From Serpens sp964410065 (GTDB lineage Bacteria; Pseudomonadota; Gammaproteobacteria; Pseudomonadales; Pseudomonadaceae): a stretch of DNA of 32,584 bases. The translations under genes and the position numbers were made by a program. Below are positions 1 to 7,909 of the stretch, piece after piece (position 1 is the first letter of the stretch; every line of letters starts with the position of its first letter). The DNA lies in NCBI GenBank assembly GCA_964410065.1, contig CAYPFO010000036.1, forward strand, positions 1-32,584, read 5' to 3'. Under the pieces are notes generated by a model. It was given only the letters and a program-made list of their open reading frames with translations, did not search any database and had not been told where the DNA came from.

Positions 1-74
1 AGGCTGTCGATCAGCGCCTGCAGGTTGCTGCCGCTGCCGGAAATCAGCACCACGACATTGCAGGGTGCGCCCAT
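1..74 (-). CDS. purN: Phosphoribosylglycinamide formyltransferase PurN (N-terminal fragment)
   Basis: Only the first 24 codons are inside the window; the gene continues past its left edge. PurN transfers a formyl group from 10-formyl-tetrahydrofolate to GAR in purine synthesis. The visible start reads MGAPCNVVVLISGSGSNLQA, the typical PurN opening: a beta strand followed by the SGSGSNLQ loop that binds the phosphate of GAR. The ATG (74-72) shares one base with the purM stop (TGATG), so the two are translationally coupled, as is usual for purMN in gammaproteobacteria. The rest of the enzyme cannot be judged. Confidence 0.95.
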   Translation of the reverse strand, partial: MGAPCNVVVLISGSGSNLQALIDS

Positions 75-1132
75 CAGTGTTGCTTCAGATTGTTCAGCAC
101 GACACGTTCGGCTGCGCCGGCGGCCGCATTGATCTGGCCGATCACCCAGGGCTGTTCGCCGCTGGCACGCAGGTGAGCGAGAACGGTTTCGACCTGATCC
201 TGAGCCACGCAGATGACCATGCCGACGCCGCAGTTGAGGACGCGGTGCATTTCGTGTTCATCCACGTTGCCCTGCTCCTGCAGCCAGTCGAATACCGCCG
301 GGCGGTTCCAGCTGGCGGCGTCGACCACCGCTTGGGCGCCTTCGGGCAGTACGCGGGGAATGTTGTCCAGCAGGCCGCCGCCGGTGATGTGCGCCATGGC
401 CTTCACCGCGCCGGTGTCCTTGATCAGCGCGAGCAGCGGCTTGACGTAGATGCGCGTCGGCGCCATCAGCAGGTCGCTCAGCGGGGTACCGTTTAATTGG
501 ACGGTTTCGATGTCGGCGCCGGAGACGTCGATGATCTTGCGGATCAGCGAGTAGCCATTGGAGTGCGGGCCGGAAGAGGGCAGTGCGATCAGCGCATCGC
601 CATCGGCGACTTTCGAGCCGTCGATGATTTCGCTCTTTTCCACCACTCCGACGCAGAAGCCGGCCAGATCGTAGTCTTCGCCTTCATACATGCCGGGCAT
701 TTCGGCGGTTTCGCCGCCCACCAGCGAGCAGCCGGCCAGTTCGCAGCCGACGCCGATGCCGGTCACCACGGTGGCCGCCACATCGACGTTGAGCTTGCCG
801 GTGGCGTAGTAATCCAGGAAGAACAGCGGTTCGGCGCCGCACACCACCAGGTCGTTGACGCACATGGCGACCAGATCTTGGCCGATGCTGTCGTGCTTGT
901 TCAGATTCAGTGCCAGACGCAGCTTGGTGCCGACGCCGTCAGTGCCGGAGACCAGAACCGGCTGCTTGTAGCCGGCAGGGATTTCACACAGGGCGCCGAA
1001 GCCGCCCAGACCGCCCATCACCTCAGGACGTGCGGTGCGTTTGGCCACGCCCTTGATGCGTTCGACCAGCGCTTCGCCTGCGTCGATGTCGACACCGGCG
1101 TCCTTGTAGCTAATGGAGGGTTGCTTGCTCAT
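74..1132 (-). CDS. purM: Phosphoribosylformylglycinamidine cyclo-ligase (AIR synthetase) PurM
   Basis: Catalyses ATP-dependent closure of the imidazole ring (FGAM to AIR), the fifth step of purine synthesis, in the cytoplasm. The 352 residues match the usual family length. Visible hallmarks are the N-terminal SYKDAGVDIDAG segment, GGFGALCEIP, the SGTDGVGTKL loop near residue 62, the CVNDLVVCGAEPLFFLDYYATG stretch (about 91-112) that includes the nucleotide-binding Asn-Asp pair, GGETAEMPGMY near 140, and HITGGGLLDNIPR near 248. It is the first gene of a purM-purN operon and is divergent from the DUF2066 gene across 277 bp. The ATG at 1132 is the only sensible start, since the conserved N terminus begins immediately. 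The ribosome-binding site is weak. Confidence 0.97.
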   Translation of the reverse strand: MSKQPSISYKDAGVDIDAGEALVERIKGVAKRTARPEVMGGLGGFGALCEIPAGYKQPVLVSGTDGVGTKLRLALNLNKHDSIGQDLVAMCVNDLVVCGAEPLFFLDYYATGKLNVDVAATVVTGIGVGCELAGCSLVGGETAEMPGMYEGEDYDLAGFCVGVVEKSEIIDGSKVADGDALIALPSSGPHSNGYSLIRKIIDVSGADIETVQLNGTPLSDLLMAPTRIYVKPLLALIKDTGAVKAMAHITGGGLLDNIPRVLPEGAQAVVDAASWNRPAVFDWLQEQGNVDEHEMHRVLNCGVGMVICVAQDQVETVLAHLRASGEQPWVIGQINAAAGAAERVVLNNLKQH

Positions 1133-1409
1133 AAAAAATCCGGCCTTTTGGGGAGAGTGCGTGGGGGCGAGCGGGCCTGTGGCCTGTTTGGCTGGTTCAG
1201 TTGGTCAAATTCGGCGCCCGAGGCCCCGATGCTGCGTTAACCAACCAACCGCACAGGCCACTGGGGGCGCATCGCGAAGGCGCGCGATTTTATCAGGCTT
1301 GTCGGTTAGCGGCCATTCCCACGCGGTTTGCAGTTGCCGACGAGGAAGTGGCTGTTTAAGGTATGGCACTTTCATATCGCGGTAGAGACCGCTCACCCCG
1401 GGAATTTTT
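1133..1409. promoter_or_regulatory. Divergent intergenic region (purM / DUF2066 promoters)
   Basis: This 277-bp spacer must hold promoters for both directions. On the minus strand TGATAAAAT (1295-1287) resembles an extended -10 element for purM. I see no good -35 partner and no clear operator. For the rightward gene no convincing sigma-70 pair stands out. Nothing else is apparent here. Confidence 0.3.
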
Positions 1410-2420
1410 ATGAGCCTGATAGCCCGCCTGTTTGTCATGTGTTGTATGTCGCTGCTGTCCCTGGCCAGCCTTGCCGCGCCAGTGGACGGTTTGTATCAGG
1501 TGCGTGAGGCGGTACTCGGCCAGCAGGCCGTGGAGCGGGAGCAGGTGCTGCGTCAGGCCCTGGATACATTGGTGTTGCGTCTGTCGGGTGATCCCGCTGC
1601 GCTGGAGAACCCTGCTGTCATTGCCTTGCGTGAGAAGCCGCAGCGCTTGATCAGCCAATATGCTTATGAGGGCAACGTGCTTGTGGTGGATTTTGATCCG
1701 GCCACCAGCATGCAGGCCTTGAGTGAGGCTGGATTGCCCCTGTGGGGCGCCGACCGACCCGCCGTGTTGGTGTGGTGGCTGAACGAGTCTTCCAGGGGCA
1801 GCCACTTGGTGGGTGACGCCCAGGAAAGCTCGGTGTTGTTACGCCGCGCTGCGCAGCACCGCGGACTTCCCCTGCAATTGCCGCTGGCGGATCTGTCCGA
1901 GCAGTGGGTCGGTACCCCGTCAGCCTTGAGTGGCAAGAACCTTTCGGCCTTGCGTGACGTTTCTGCGCGCTACACCGCGGATACGCTGGTGACGGTCTAT
2001 GCCCGTCAGGCCAGGGGTTCGCAGTGGCAAGCGCATTGGCGTTTGTGGCATGGCGAACAGCTGTTACAGGGGCAAGTGGCAGGGGCCAACCCGGCTGTCT
2101 TGAGCGATGCCGTGCTGTTGGCGGTACAGCAAGCCCTGGCCCCCTTGTTCGTCGTGCGCCCCGGTGGAGAGCAAACGCTCACGTTGGTGGTGGGCAATGC
2201 TGATCTGCCGCGCTATGCCGAACTGGAGCGTTTGCTCCAGCCGTTCACGCCGCGCTTGTTGCGCGCCGAGGGAAAACTGCTGACTTATCAGCTCAGGGCC
2301 AGCCCCGAGCAGTTGCGCGCTCAACTGGCGCTGGCTCGCCTGCAAGAGCTTCCCGCCGCGACGGTGAAGGGCGAGGGCGTAATAATGGAGGCCCACGCTT
2401 CGGTACTGCGTTTCCAGTAA
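1410..2420 (+). CDS. DUF2066 family exported protein of unknown function
   Basis: 336 residues. An N-terminal hydrophobic segment (about 3-22) ending in LASLAAP looks like a Sec signal peptide cleaved near Ala23, so the protein is probably periplasmic. The mature part starts VDGLYQVREAVLGQ and resembles the DUF2066 proteins encoded next to purM in Pseudomonas (PA0946 in P. aeruginosa, recalled synteny). Segments such as RPAVLVWWLNE and ARYTADTLVTVYARQ suggest alternating alpha/beta folds. No catalytic motif is recognisable and the biochemical role is unknown. The ATG lies after GGGAATTTTT, a modest Shine-Dalgarno. hda follows after 321 bp in the same direction, too far for tight coupling. Confidence 0.85.
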   Translation: MSLIARLFVMCCMSLLSLASLAAPVDGLYQVREAVLGQQAVEREQVLRQALDTLVLRLSGDPAALENPAVIALREKPQRLISQYAYEGNVLVVDFDPATSMQALSEAGLPLWGADRPAVLVWWLNESSRGSHLVGDAQESSVLLRRAAQHRGLPLQLPLADLSEQWVGTPSALSGKNLSALRDVSARYTADTLVTVYARQARGSQWQAHWRLWHGEQLLQGQVAGANPAVLSDAVLLAVQQALAPLFVVRPGGEQTLTLVVGNADLPRYAELERLLQPFTPRLLRAEGKLLTYQLRASPEQLRAQLALARLQELPAATVKGEGVIMEAHASVLRFQ

Positions 2421-2449
2421 CACATTTTTAGGGGTCGGTTCAGTAGTAG

Positions 2450-2470
2450 CGAGCCAGCTTGCTGGCGATC
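2450..2470. repeat. REP-like hairpin
   Basis: The core 2453-2466 is a perfect inverted repeat, GCCAGC-TT-GCTGGC, in the style of short Pseudomonas REP elements. It lies 30 bp after the DUF2066 stop and lacks a T tract, so it may stabilise the transcript end rather than act as a classical terminator. A similar CGCCGGC-TT-GCCGGCG hairpin is at 12094-12109. Confidence 0.5.
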
Positions 2471-2741
2471 CGTTTGCAACAACGCCGCCTATCGTCAACA
2501 AGCACGCCCTACAACCCATGTGCTTTTGTATCACTTGTTGGATGGCAGAGTCAGTCTAAAAGAACTTTATTTGCTGCCACATCCAGCCAATGAGCGCGCT
2601 TGGCCTGTTTTAAGGTGCACTTTCGCAAGTCTTTGATTTTATTTGAGTAGACTGGCGTTGTATGGCTCTGGGGTGGGGTATACACTTTTTGCACTTCCCA
2701 CTGGAGCGCCCTCGCGGCTTCAAGGAGCCTTCAGGCCCGGC

Positions 2742-3446
2742 ATGAAACCAGTCCAGCTTCCCCTTGGCGTGCGTCTACGTGACGACGCCACCTTTGCCAA
2801 TTACTACCCCGGCGCCAATGCGGCCGCTGTGGGGTACGTCGAACGTCTCTGCGAAGCCGAAGCTGGCTGGGCTGAAAGTCTCATCTATTTGTGGGGGAGC
2901 GCGGGGGTCGGGCGCAGCCATTTGTTGCAGGCGGCCTGCCTGCGTCTCGAACAGAACGGTGAACCTGCGCTGTATCTGCCGCTGGGTGAAGTCGTCGAGC
3001 TGGGGCCGGAGATTCTCGACAATCTGGAAAGCTATGAGCTGGTTTGTCTGGATGATCTGGATGCGATCGCCGGGCGTGCGGACTGGGAAGAAGCCCTGTT
3101 CCACCTGTTCAATCGTCTGCGTGATTCCGGGCGGCGATTACTGCTCTCGGCATCCGCATCGCCGCGTGAGTTGGCGGTAAAGCTGCCGGATTTGCAGTCG
3201 CGATTGTCTCTGTCGCTGGTCTTTCAGCTCCAGGAGCTCTCCGACGAGGATAAGCTCCGAGCCCTGCAGCTACGCGCCTCGCGCCGTGGCTTGCATCTGA
3301 CCGACGACGTCGGCCGCTTCATCCTCACCCGCGGCGCACGCAGCATGAGTGCCTTGTTCGAATTGCTCGAACAACTTGACCAAGCCTCCTTGCAGGCCCA
3401 GCGTAAGCTGACTATTCCCTTCTTGAAAGAAACCCTGGGTTGGTAA
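2742..3446 (+). CDS. hda: DnaA regulatory inactivator Hda
   Basis: A DnaA-like AAA+ protein that, with the sliding clamp, stimulates hydrolysis of DnaA-bound ATP after initiation and so prevents re-initiation. The 234-residue product starts MKPVQLPLGVRLRDDATF; the N-terminal QLPL is the clamp-binding motif, which is why this ATG is chosen over an upstream in-frame TTG at 2643. AAGGAG (2722-2727) lies 14 nt upstream, somewhat far. Other hallmarks are FANYYPGAN (about 17-25), the P-loop variant WGSAGVGRSHLL (about 50-61, with Arg in place of the usual Lys), Walker B LVCLDDLDAI near 104, and the C-terminal RGTRSM-like segment before LKETLGW. It ends next to a convergent operon, with a REPIN-like repeat between them. 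Confidence 0.95.
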   Translation: MKPVQLPLGVRLRDDATFANYYPGANAAAVGYVERLCEAEAGWAESLIYLWGSAGVGRSHLLQAACLRLEQNGEPALYLPLGEVVELGPEILDNLESYELVCLDDLDAIAGRADWEEALFHLFNRLRDSGRRLLLSASASPRELAVKLPDLQSRLSLSLVFQLQELSDEDKLRALQLRASRRGLHLTDDVGRFILTRGARSMSALFELLEQLDQASLQAQRKLTIPFLKETLGW

Positions 3447-3459
3447 GCCCTGGTGACTC

Positions 3460-3527
3460 GTAGGGTGGACAACCGTTTTTAGTTGTCCACCAAGCAGCGA
3501 GGGGTGAATGCAAAACGACATCCACCC
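3460..3527. repeat. REPIN-like element, family 1, copy 1
   Basis: Two imperfect hairpins bounded by complementary ends: GTAGGGTGGACAACC...GGTTGTCCACC-like arms on the left, and a GGTGAATG...CGACATCCACCC pair on the right. It lies between the hda stop and the convergent DUF2069 gene. Similar elements occur at 10647, 10780, 11107, 21143 and 22199. This is the most diverged of the forward-oriented copies (TTTTTA loop, GAATG for GGATG). Confidence 0.75.
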
Positions 3528-3542
3528 ATTGGCACTCTTTCC

Positions 3543-3950
3543 TTATTCCCCCGCCATCTTGCGGTCGTACTGGAATTTCCAGCGGGTGTAGTACATCGCG
3601 CTGCAAAACAGCAGCAGGCTGAGCAGTGCTTCGCTCCAACCGTACAGGCTGCGGGCCGGGTCGGTGGCGGCCAGCACGCCCTGGATGAAGTAGATGTTCA
3701 CCACGAAGCACGCCCAGGCGTGGGCGCGTGCGTTGCCCATGAATACGCCGGGGGCGAGCAGGAGCAGTGGCAGCAGCACAATACTCAGCACCACCCAGGG
3801 GCGAGCGCCATGCAGATCGGCAAAGACGCCATTCCAGATGCCAACCAACAGCGCCAGGGCTAGAAAGCTGAGCAGGCTGATGGCGCGGGTGACGGCCAGG
3901 CGTGGCTTCAGCCATTCGAGGGACGGCAAGGGCTTGGGCGTTTTAGCCAC
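3543..3950 (-). CDS. DUF2069 family inner-membrane protein
   Basis: 135 residues if it starts at the GTG at 3950-3948, which is preceded by GGAG at an ideal 7-nt spacing and overlaps the end of wrbA by 8 bp. A longer reading frame to 4055 lies inside wrbA and has no family support. The protein is very hydrophobic, with about four transmembrane segments (ISLLSFLALALLVGIW, WVVLSIVLLPLLLLAPG, AWACFVVNIYFIQGVL, ALLSLLLFCSAMYY), and ends in WKFQYDRKMAGE. DUF2069 proteins are conserved beside wrbA in pseudomonads and have no known function. It is the third gene of the arsC-wrbA-DUF2069 operon. Confidence 0.85.
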   Translation of the reverse strand: MAKTPKPLPSLEWLKPRLAVTRAISLLSFLALALLVGIWNGVFADLHGARPWVVLSIVLLPLLLLAPGVFMGNARAHAWACFVVNIYFIQGVLAATDPARSLYGWSEALLSLLLFCSAMYYTRWKFQYDRKMAGE

Positions 3951-4548
3951 GGGTAATCTCCAGGCAGCGGGCGGTTTTCGCCAGACGCTGGCCGAGGGCT
4001 CGGCACAGGGCGATTTCATGTTCATCCAGCGCGCGTTTGGCGTCTGCGCCGGCATGGTGGCTGGGGCCGTAGGGCGTGCCGCCGCCGCGGGTCTCGATCA
4101 GCGCGGATTCGCTGTAGGGCAGGCCGCAGATCAACATCCCGTGGTGCAGCAGCGGCATCATCATCGACAGCAGGGTGGTTTCCTGGCCGCCGTGCAGACT
4201 GGCGGTGGAGGTGAACACACCGGCCGGCTTGCCGACCAGGCCGCCGGTCAGCCACAGGCTGTTGGTGCCGTCGAGAAAGTATTTCAGCGGCGCGGCCATG
4301 TTGCCGAAACGGGTCGGGCTGCCCAAGGCCAGCCCTGCACAGTTCTTCAGGTCATCGAGGGTGGCGTAGAGCGCGCCGTCTTCAGGAATGCTGGGCGCGA
4401 CCGCTTCGCATTCGGTGGAGACCGCCGGTACGGTGCGCAGACGCGCTTCCAGACCGGCCTGTTCCACACCGCGAGCGATATGCCGGGCCATATCGGCAGT
4501 GGCGCCGTGGCGGCTGTAATACAGCACCAGAATGTAAGGCGTGTTCAT
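3943..4548 (-). CDS. wrbA: NAD(P)H:quinone oxidoreductase, WrbA family
   Basis: A flavodoxin-fold FMN enzyme that reduces quinones by two electrons, avoiding semiquinone formation; cytoplasmic and normally tetrameric. 201 residues, the usual size. The phosphate-binding loop is YYSRHGATADMARHIARGVE (about 10-29). FMN-contacting segments follow: GSPTRFGNMAAPLKYFLDGT near 75, TSTASLHGGQETT near 113, and GGGTPYGPSHHAG near 155. The start ATG overlaps the arsC stop by four bases (ATGA) and is preceded by GGAG inside arsC. Its own 3' end overlaps the DUF2069 start by 8 bp, so the three genes are clearly co-translated. Confidence 0.95.
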   Translation of the reverse strand: MNTPYILVLYYSRHGATADMARHIARGVEQAGLEARLRTVPAVSTECEAVAPSIPEDGALYATLDDLKNCAGLALGSPTRFGNMAAPLKYFLDGTNSLWLTGGLVGKPAGVFTSTASLHGGQETTLLSMMMPLLHHGMLICGLPYSESALIETRGGGTPYGPSHHAGADAKRALDEHEIALCRALGQRLAKTARCLEITRG

Positions 4549-4898
4549 GCCAGGATCTCCAGGACTTTCTCTGGCGGACGCCCAACCACGGCCTTGTCGC
4601 CTGCGGTCAGAATGGGGCGTTCGATCAGTTTTGGATGGGCTGCCATCGCCTCGATCAATTGGTCTTCCGTGAGCGTGGCATCGGCCAGGTTGAGCGTCTT
4701 GTACTCATCTTCACCGGTGCGCAGCAATTGCCGGGCATTGAGGCCGAGCTTGGCCAGCAGCGCTTGCAGTTCGGCGGCACTGGGTGGGGTTTCCAGGTAG
4801 CGTACGACGGTGGGCGTCAGGCCGCGGGCTTCGAGCAGTTCCAGGGCGCTGCGTGATTTCGAGCAGCGCGGGTTGTGATACAGCGTCAATTCGGTCAT
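4545..4898 (-). CDS. arsC: ArsC/YfgD-family arsenate reductase (glutaredoxin type)
   Basis: 117 residues with a thioredoxin-like fold. The N terminus TELTLYHNPRCSKSRSAL contains the single catalytic Cys (residue 12) in the NPRCSKSR loop. RYLETPP (about 39-45) and the C-terminal PKLIERPILTAGDKAVVGRPPE, with the conserved Arg-Pro-Ile element, are typical of glutaredoxin-dependent arsenate reductases. No ars operon genes (arsR, arsB, arsH) are nearby. The chromosomal setting with wrbA matches the YfgD-like subgroup, whose physiological role is uncertain, so a dedicated arsenic-resistance role is not implied. GGAG lies 9 nt before the ATG. It is the first gene of the coupled operon and divergent from yihY. 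Confidence 0.9.
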   Translation of the reverse strand: MTELTLYHNPRCSKSRSALELLEARGLTPTVVRYLETPPSAAELQALLAKLGLNARQLLRTGEDEYKTLNLADATLTEDQLIEAMAAHPKLIERPILTAGDKAVVGRPPEKVLEILA

Positions 4899-5050
4899 GG
4901 CGGGTCGCTCCGTCGTAAAGTGGCAGGTATTCTACCTGTCTGGACGCGGGGCTGAAGGCTCTGGCGCGCCCTTCGAACCGCGACGCAGGCAAGCGCTCGC
5001 GGGATCGCCAGGAATCATACAGGCGAGGTATCCCATTTCAAGGAGACGGC

Positions 5051-6280
5051 ATGCGTCAACGGTTGGTGGATATCTGGGAATTCTGGGGCTTTCTCTGGCA
5101 GCGCTTCCTGGCCGATCGCGGCCCGAACAGCGCGGCGGCGCTGACCTATACCACGCTATTCGCCGTGGTGCCGATGATGACGGTGACCTTCGCCATGCTC
5201 TCGGTGGTGCCGGCATTTCGGGAAGTGGGGGAGAGTCTGCAGGCCTTTGTTTTTCGCAATTTCGTGCCTTCCACCGGGGCCACCCTGCTCGCCTACCTGC
5301 AGGGCTTCAGTATTCAGGCTCGCCAGCTCACCTGGCTGGGCGTGGCCTTTCTGATGGTCACCGCGCTGTTGATGATGCTGACCATCGAAAAAGCCTTCAA
5401 TACCATCTGGCGGGTGCGTCAGCCGCGCCGGGGCGTGAGCAGCTTCCTGATCTATTGGGCAATTCTGAGTCTGGGCCCGTTGCTGCTGGGGGCCGGCTTC
5501 GCCATCAGTACCTACATTGCCTCGCTGTCGCTGCTCTCCGGGCCGGATGCCTTGTTCGGCGTAAGCGAGCTGTTTCGCCTCGCGCCCTTGCTGCTTGGCG
5601 TGGCCGCCTTCACCCTGTTGTATGCAGTAGTGCCCAATACCCGTGTGCCGCTGCGCCATGCGCTGCTCGGCGGGCTGTTCTGTGCGCTGCTGTTTGAGGC
5701 GGCGAAAAAGCTGTTCAGCCTGTATGTCAGCCTGTTCCCAGCTTACCAACTGATATACGGTGCCTTCGCCACGGTGCCGCTGTTTTTGCTGTGGATTTAT
5801 GTGTCTTGGCTGATCGTGCTGTTCGGCGCCGAACTGACCTGCAACCTGTCGTCGACCAAGGCCTGGCGGGCGCGCCCCTTGCCACGCGTACTGGCGGCGC
5901 TGGGCATACTGCGGGTGCTGCAGGATCGCCAGCGGTCGGGTACCACGCTGCGCTATATGGATATGCGCAAAGAGGGCTGGCCGCTGCCGGAAGAAGAATG
6001 GCATGAGGTGCTGGCTTTCCTGCACAGTGAAAAGCTCGTCAGCCGCACGGGCGGCAATGCCTGGGTGTTGAGCCGCGATCTGCATCATTACCAACTGCAT
6101 ACTCTGATCAGTCGCAGTCCCTGGCCACTGCCAGCGCCGGAACGACTGCCGGAGCAGTTGCCCGAGCCCTGGTATCCGGCGTTGCGCCAAGCGCTGGAGG
6201 CGTTACAGATAGAGCGCACACGAATTTTCAGCGGCAACCTGGCCGAGTGGTTGCGTGGCCCCCTGACTGGAGAAGAATAA
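5051..6280 (+). CDS. yihY: YihY/virulence factor BrkB family inner-membrane protein
   Basis: 409 residues. The first ~270 form a polytopic membrane domain with about six segments; characteristic signatures are SAAALTYTTLFAVVPMM (about 27-43), IEKAFNTIWRVRQPR near 118, and the AYQLIYGAFATVPLFLLWIYVSWLIVLFGAEL block near 230. The cytoplasmic C-terminal ~140 residues look like a winged-helix-type tail (RYMDMRKEGWPLPEEEWHEVLAFL). Older annotation calls this ribonuclease BN, but the E. coli RNase BN activity belongs to another gene (rbn/elaC), so that name should be avoided. Function is unknown; transport has been suggested for the family. AAGGAG lies just before the ATG. The stop (TAA) directly abuts the next ATG. 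Confidence 0.93.
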   Translation: MRQRLVDIWEFWGFLWQRFLADRGPNSAAALTYTTLFAVVPMMTVTFAMLSVVPAFREVGESLQAFVFRNFVPSTGATLLAYLQGFSIQARQLTWLGVAFLMVTALLMMLTIEKAFNTIWRVRQPRRGVSSFLIYWAILSLGPLLLGAGFAISTYIASLSLLSGPDALFGVSELFRLAPLLLGVAAFTLLYAVVPNTRVPLRHALLGGLFCALLFEAAKKLFSLYVSLFPAYQLIYGAFATVPLFLLWIYVSWLIVLFGAELTCNLSSTKAWRARPLPRVLAALGILRVLQDRQRSGTTLRYMDMRKEGWPLPEEEWHEVLAFLHSEKLVSRTGGNAWVLSRDLHHYQLHTLISRSPWPLPAPERLPEQLPEPWYPALRQALEALQIERTRIFSGNLAEWLRGPLTGEE

Positions 6281-6748
6281 ATGAGCGGACTGGCAAGAAT
6301 GCTTCTGACGGCGGTGCTCGGCGTGAGCCTGGCCAGTTGTGCTGACAGTGACTTGGGCTTGGATCAGCATGGCCAGGTGGTGAGCGCGGACAGCCTTGCG
6401 GGGCAGTGGTTGATTGTCAATTACTGGGCGGAATGGTGCGCGCCGTGCCGCAAGGAAATTCCTGAACTCAATGCCCTCGAGCAGCAGCTGAACGGGCAGG
6501 GCGTGCGTATCTTGGGCGTCAACTTTGATGCCTTGCAAAACGACTCGCTGCAACAGGCGGCCGATAAGATGGGGATTGCCTTCACTGTACTGGCCAATGA
6601 TCCGGCCCCGCGCTACGACCTGCCACCGAGCAAGGTGCTGCCGGTGACGTATATCATCGACGACCAGGGGCAGGTGCGTGAGCAGTTGCTCGGCGAGCAG
6701 ACGGCAGAGGGCCTGACCGCGCGACTTCTGGCGTTACGAGCACAATAG
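6281..6748 (+). CDS. TlpA-like thioredoxin-fold lipoprotein
   Basis: 155 residues. The N terminus has a short hydrophobic signal and a lipobox LASC with Cys20; Ala at +2 does not signal inner-membrane retention, so outer-membrane attachment in the periplasm is likely. The thioredoxin domain carries the redox motif WCAPC (Cys53 and Cys56) in NYWAEWCAPCRKEIPELN, and the cis-Pro loop VLPVTYIIDDQG (Pro121). It probably handles disulfide or thiol chemistry in the periplasm, in the manner of TlpA/ResA; the partner is unknown. The ATG follows the yihY stop with no spacer and uses GGAG inside yihY, so the two are co-translated. acyP follows 11 bp later. Confidence 0.92.
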   Translation: MSGLARMLLTAVLGVSLASCADSDLGLDQHGQVVSADSLAGQWLIVNYWAEWCAPCRKEIPELNALEQQLNGQGVRILGVNFDALQNDSLQQAADKMGIAFTVLANDPAPRYDLPPSKVLPVTYIIDDQGQVREQLLGEQTAEGLTARLLALRAQ

Positions 6749-6759
6749 AGGGGGCCGCT

Positions 6760-7032
6760 ATGCAAATCTGTCGGCACGTGAAGGTAAGCGGCAAAGTGCA
6801 AGGCGTGTATTACCGCCAGAGTGCTGCCGACCAGGCAATGGCTTTGCAGGTGCGGGGCTGGGTGCGCAATCGGGATGACGGGCGTGTCGAGGCGTTACTG
6901 GAAGGTGATGAGTCCGCTGTACAGGCGTTGATCGGCTGGATGAAGCAAGGACCGTCCGCAGCTCGGGTGGATGAGGTGGAGGTTTTCGAATGCTCTGTGC
7001 AGGACATGGAGGGCTTTGAGGTGTTGCGCTGA
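6760..7032 (+). CDS. acyP: Acylphosphatase
   Basis: A 90-residue enzyme hydrolysing acyl-phosphates such as carbamoyl- or 1,3-bisphosphoglyceryl phosphate. The catalytic signature is complete: VKVSGKVQGVYYRQSA with the phosphate-binding Arg19, and GWVRNRDDGRVEALLEG with catalytic Asn37. Length matches the small alpha/beta acylphosphatase fold. GAGGGG precedes the ATG. It is the last gene of yihY-tlpA-acyP, and the same trio order occurs in P. aeruginosa (PA0951-PA0954, recalled). Confidence 0.95.
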   Translation: MQICRHVKVSGKVQGVYYRQSAADQAMALQVRGWVRNRDDGRVEALLEGDESAVQALIGWMKQGPSAARVDEVEVFECSVQDMEGFEVLR

Positions 7033-7047
7033 CCGCTAGGATTGGAT

Positions 7048-7068
7048 GATTGCGATCGCATCGCAATC
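7048..7068. terminator. Perfect hairpin after acyP (possible terminator)
   Basis: Nine-base arms GATTGCGAT / ATCGCAATC with a three-base CGC loop start 15 bp after the acyP stop. No T run follows (GTAGGGCGG), so intrinsic termination is doubtful; protection of the mRNA end or a protein-binding site are alternatives. Confidence 0.4.
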
Positions 7069-7170
7069 GTAGGGCGGCATCGCTCGCTGCAGGTGGGTTG
7101 GCTGAATATCAATAGCCGAGCGAGCATCCCGGCAACGGAGTTTCATTCAGATATATGCGGGTTCCCCACG

Positions 7171-7214
7171 CGCAAAACCAACGCGCCCGCGGCTGTTACC
7201 AGGCGCGGGCGCGT
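7171..7214 (-). terminator. Intrinsic terminator of folE
   Basis: On the minus strand, ACGCGCCCGCG (7214-7204) pairs perfectly with CGCGGGCGCGT (7191-7181), an 11-bp GC-rich stem with a 12-nt loop. It is followed by TGGTTTTG. It begins 17 bp beyond the folE stop, the right place for a rho-independent terminator. Confidence 0.75.
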
Positions 7215-7231
7215 TTGAGGGCGACGATCTG

Positions 7232-7777
7232 TCAGCGAATCAGGCTGAGGAACTCGGTGCGAGTCGCAGGGTTGCTGCGGAACTGGCCCAGCATCACCGA
7301 GGTGACCATGGTGGAGTTCTGCTTCTCCACGCCGCGCATCATCATGCACATGTGCTGTGCCTCGATGACCACCGCCACGCCGGCGGCATCGGTGATCGAC
7401 TCGATGGCTTCGGCGATTTCTCGCGTCAGGTTTTCCTGAATCTGCAGGCGGCGAGCAAACATGTCGACGATGCGGGCAACTTTGGACAGCCCCAGCACCT
7501 TGCCATTGGGCATGTAGGCGACATGGGCCTTGCCAATGAACGGCAGGATGTGGTGCTCGCACAGCGAATACAGCTCGATATTCTTGACCAGCACCATTTC
7601 GCTGTTGTCGGAGCTGAACAGCGCGCCGTTGGTGACCTCTTCAAGGGTCTGTTGATAGCCCTTGCAGAGAAACTGCATGGCTTTGGCGGCACGTTTGGGC
7701 GTATCGACCAGGCCTTCGCGGGTCACGTCCTCGCCGAGCTGGCCGAGGATCGCGGTGTAGCTTTGTTCCAGGGACAT
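7232..7777 (-). CDS. folE: GTP cyclohydrolase I (type IA) FolE
   Basis: Zinc enzyme that converts GTP to 7,8-dihydroneopterin triphosphate, the first step of folate and tetrahydropterin synthesis. 181 residues. Signatures: DTPKRAAKAM (about 25-34), the zinc/active-site ELYSLCEHHILPFIGKAH (about 68-85, with ligand Cys and catalytic His residues), GLSKVARIVDMFARRLQIQE near 96, and the second zinc Cys with the GTP-binding loop in EAQHMCMMMRGVEKQNS near 140. CAGGT lies 6 nt before the ATG. P. aeruginosa has two type I copies; this one lies in the smr-prmB neighbourhood, matching the copy I recall as PA1674. Confidence 0.95.
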   Translation of the reverse strand: MSLEQSYTAILGQLGEDVTREGLVDTPKRAAKAMQFLCKGYQQTLEEVTNGALFSSDNSEMVLVKNIELYSLCEHHILPFIGKAHVAYMPNGKVLGLSKVARIVDMFARRLQIQENLTREIAEAIESITDAAGVAVVIEAQHMCMMMRGVEKQNSTMVTSVMLGQFRSNPATRTEFLSLIR

Positions 7778-7909
7778 TTAACTACCTGTCAGAATTCATG
7801 GGGCGCGAGGGGCGAAGGGTAGGGTGTGTGGCTGCAAGCTGCAAGCAACAGTCCTCACCTTCAAGCGGAAAAGCCTTACGCAAGCCGGTTCGCACATGGG
7901 GCCGGAGAC

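Noticed and set aside
497..1240. 247-codon rightward open frame opposite purM
   Set aside because: Antisense shadow of purM in GC-rich DNA; composition is Ala/Gly/Asp/His-rich with no family resemblance, and purM on the other strand is unambiguous.
5156..6190. 344-codon leftward open frame opposite yihY
   Set aside because: Gln/His/Arg-rich shadow of a membrane-protein gene; yihY has a good start site and coupled neighbours.
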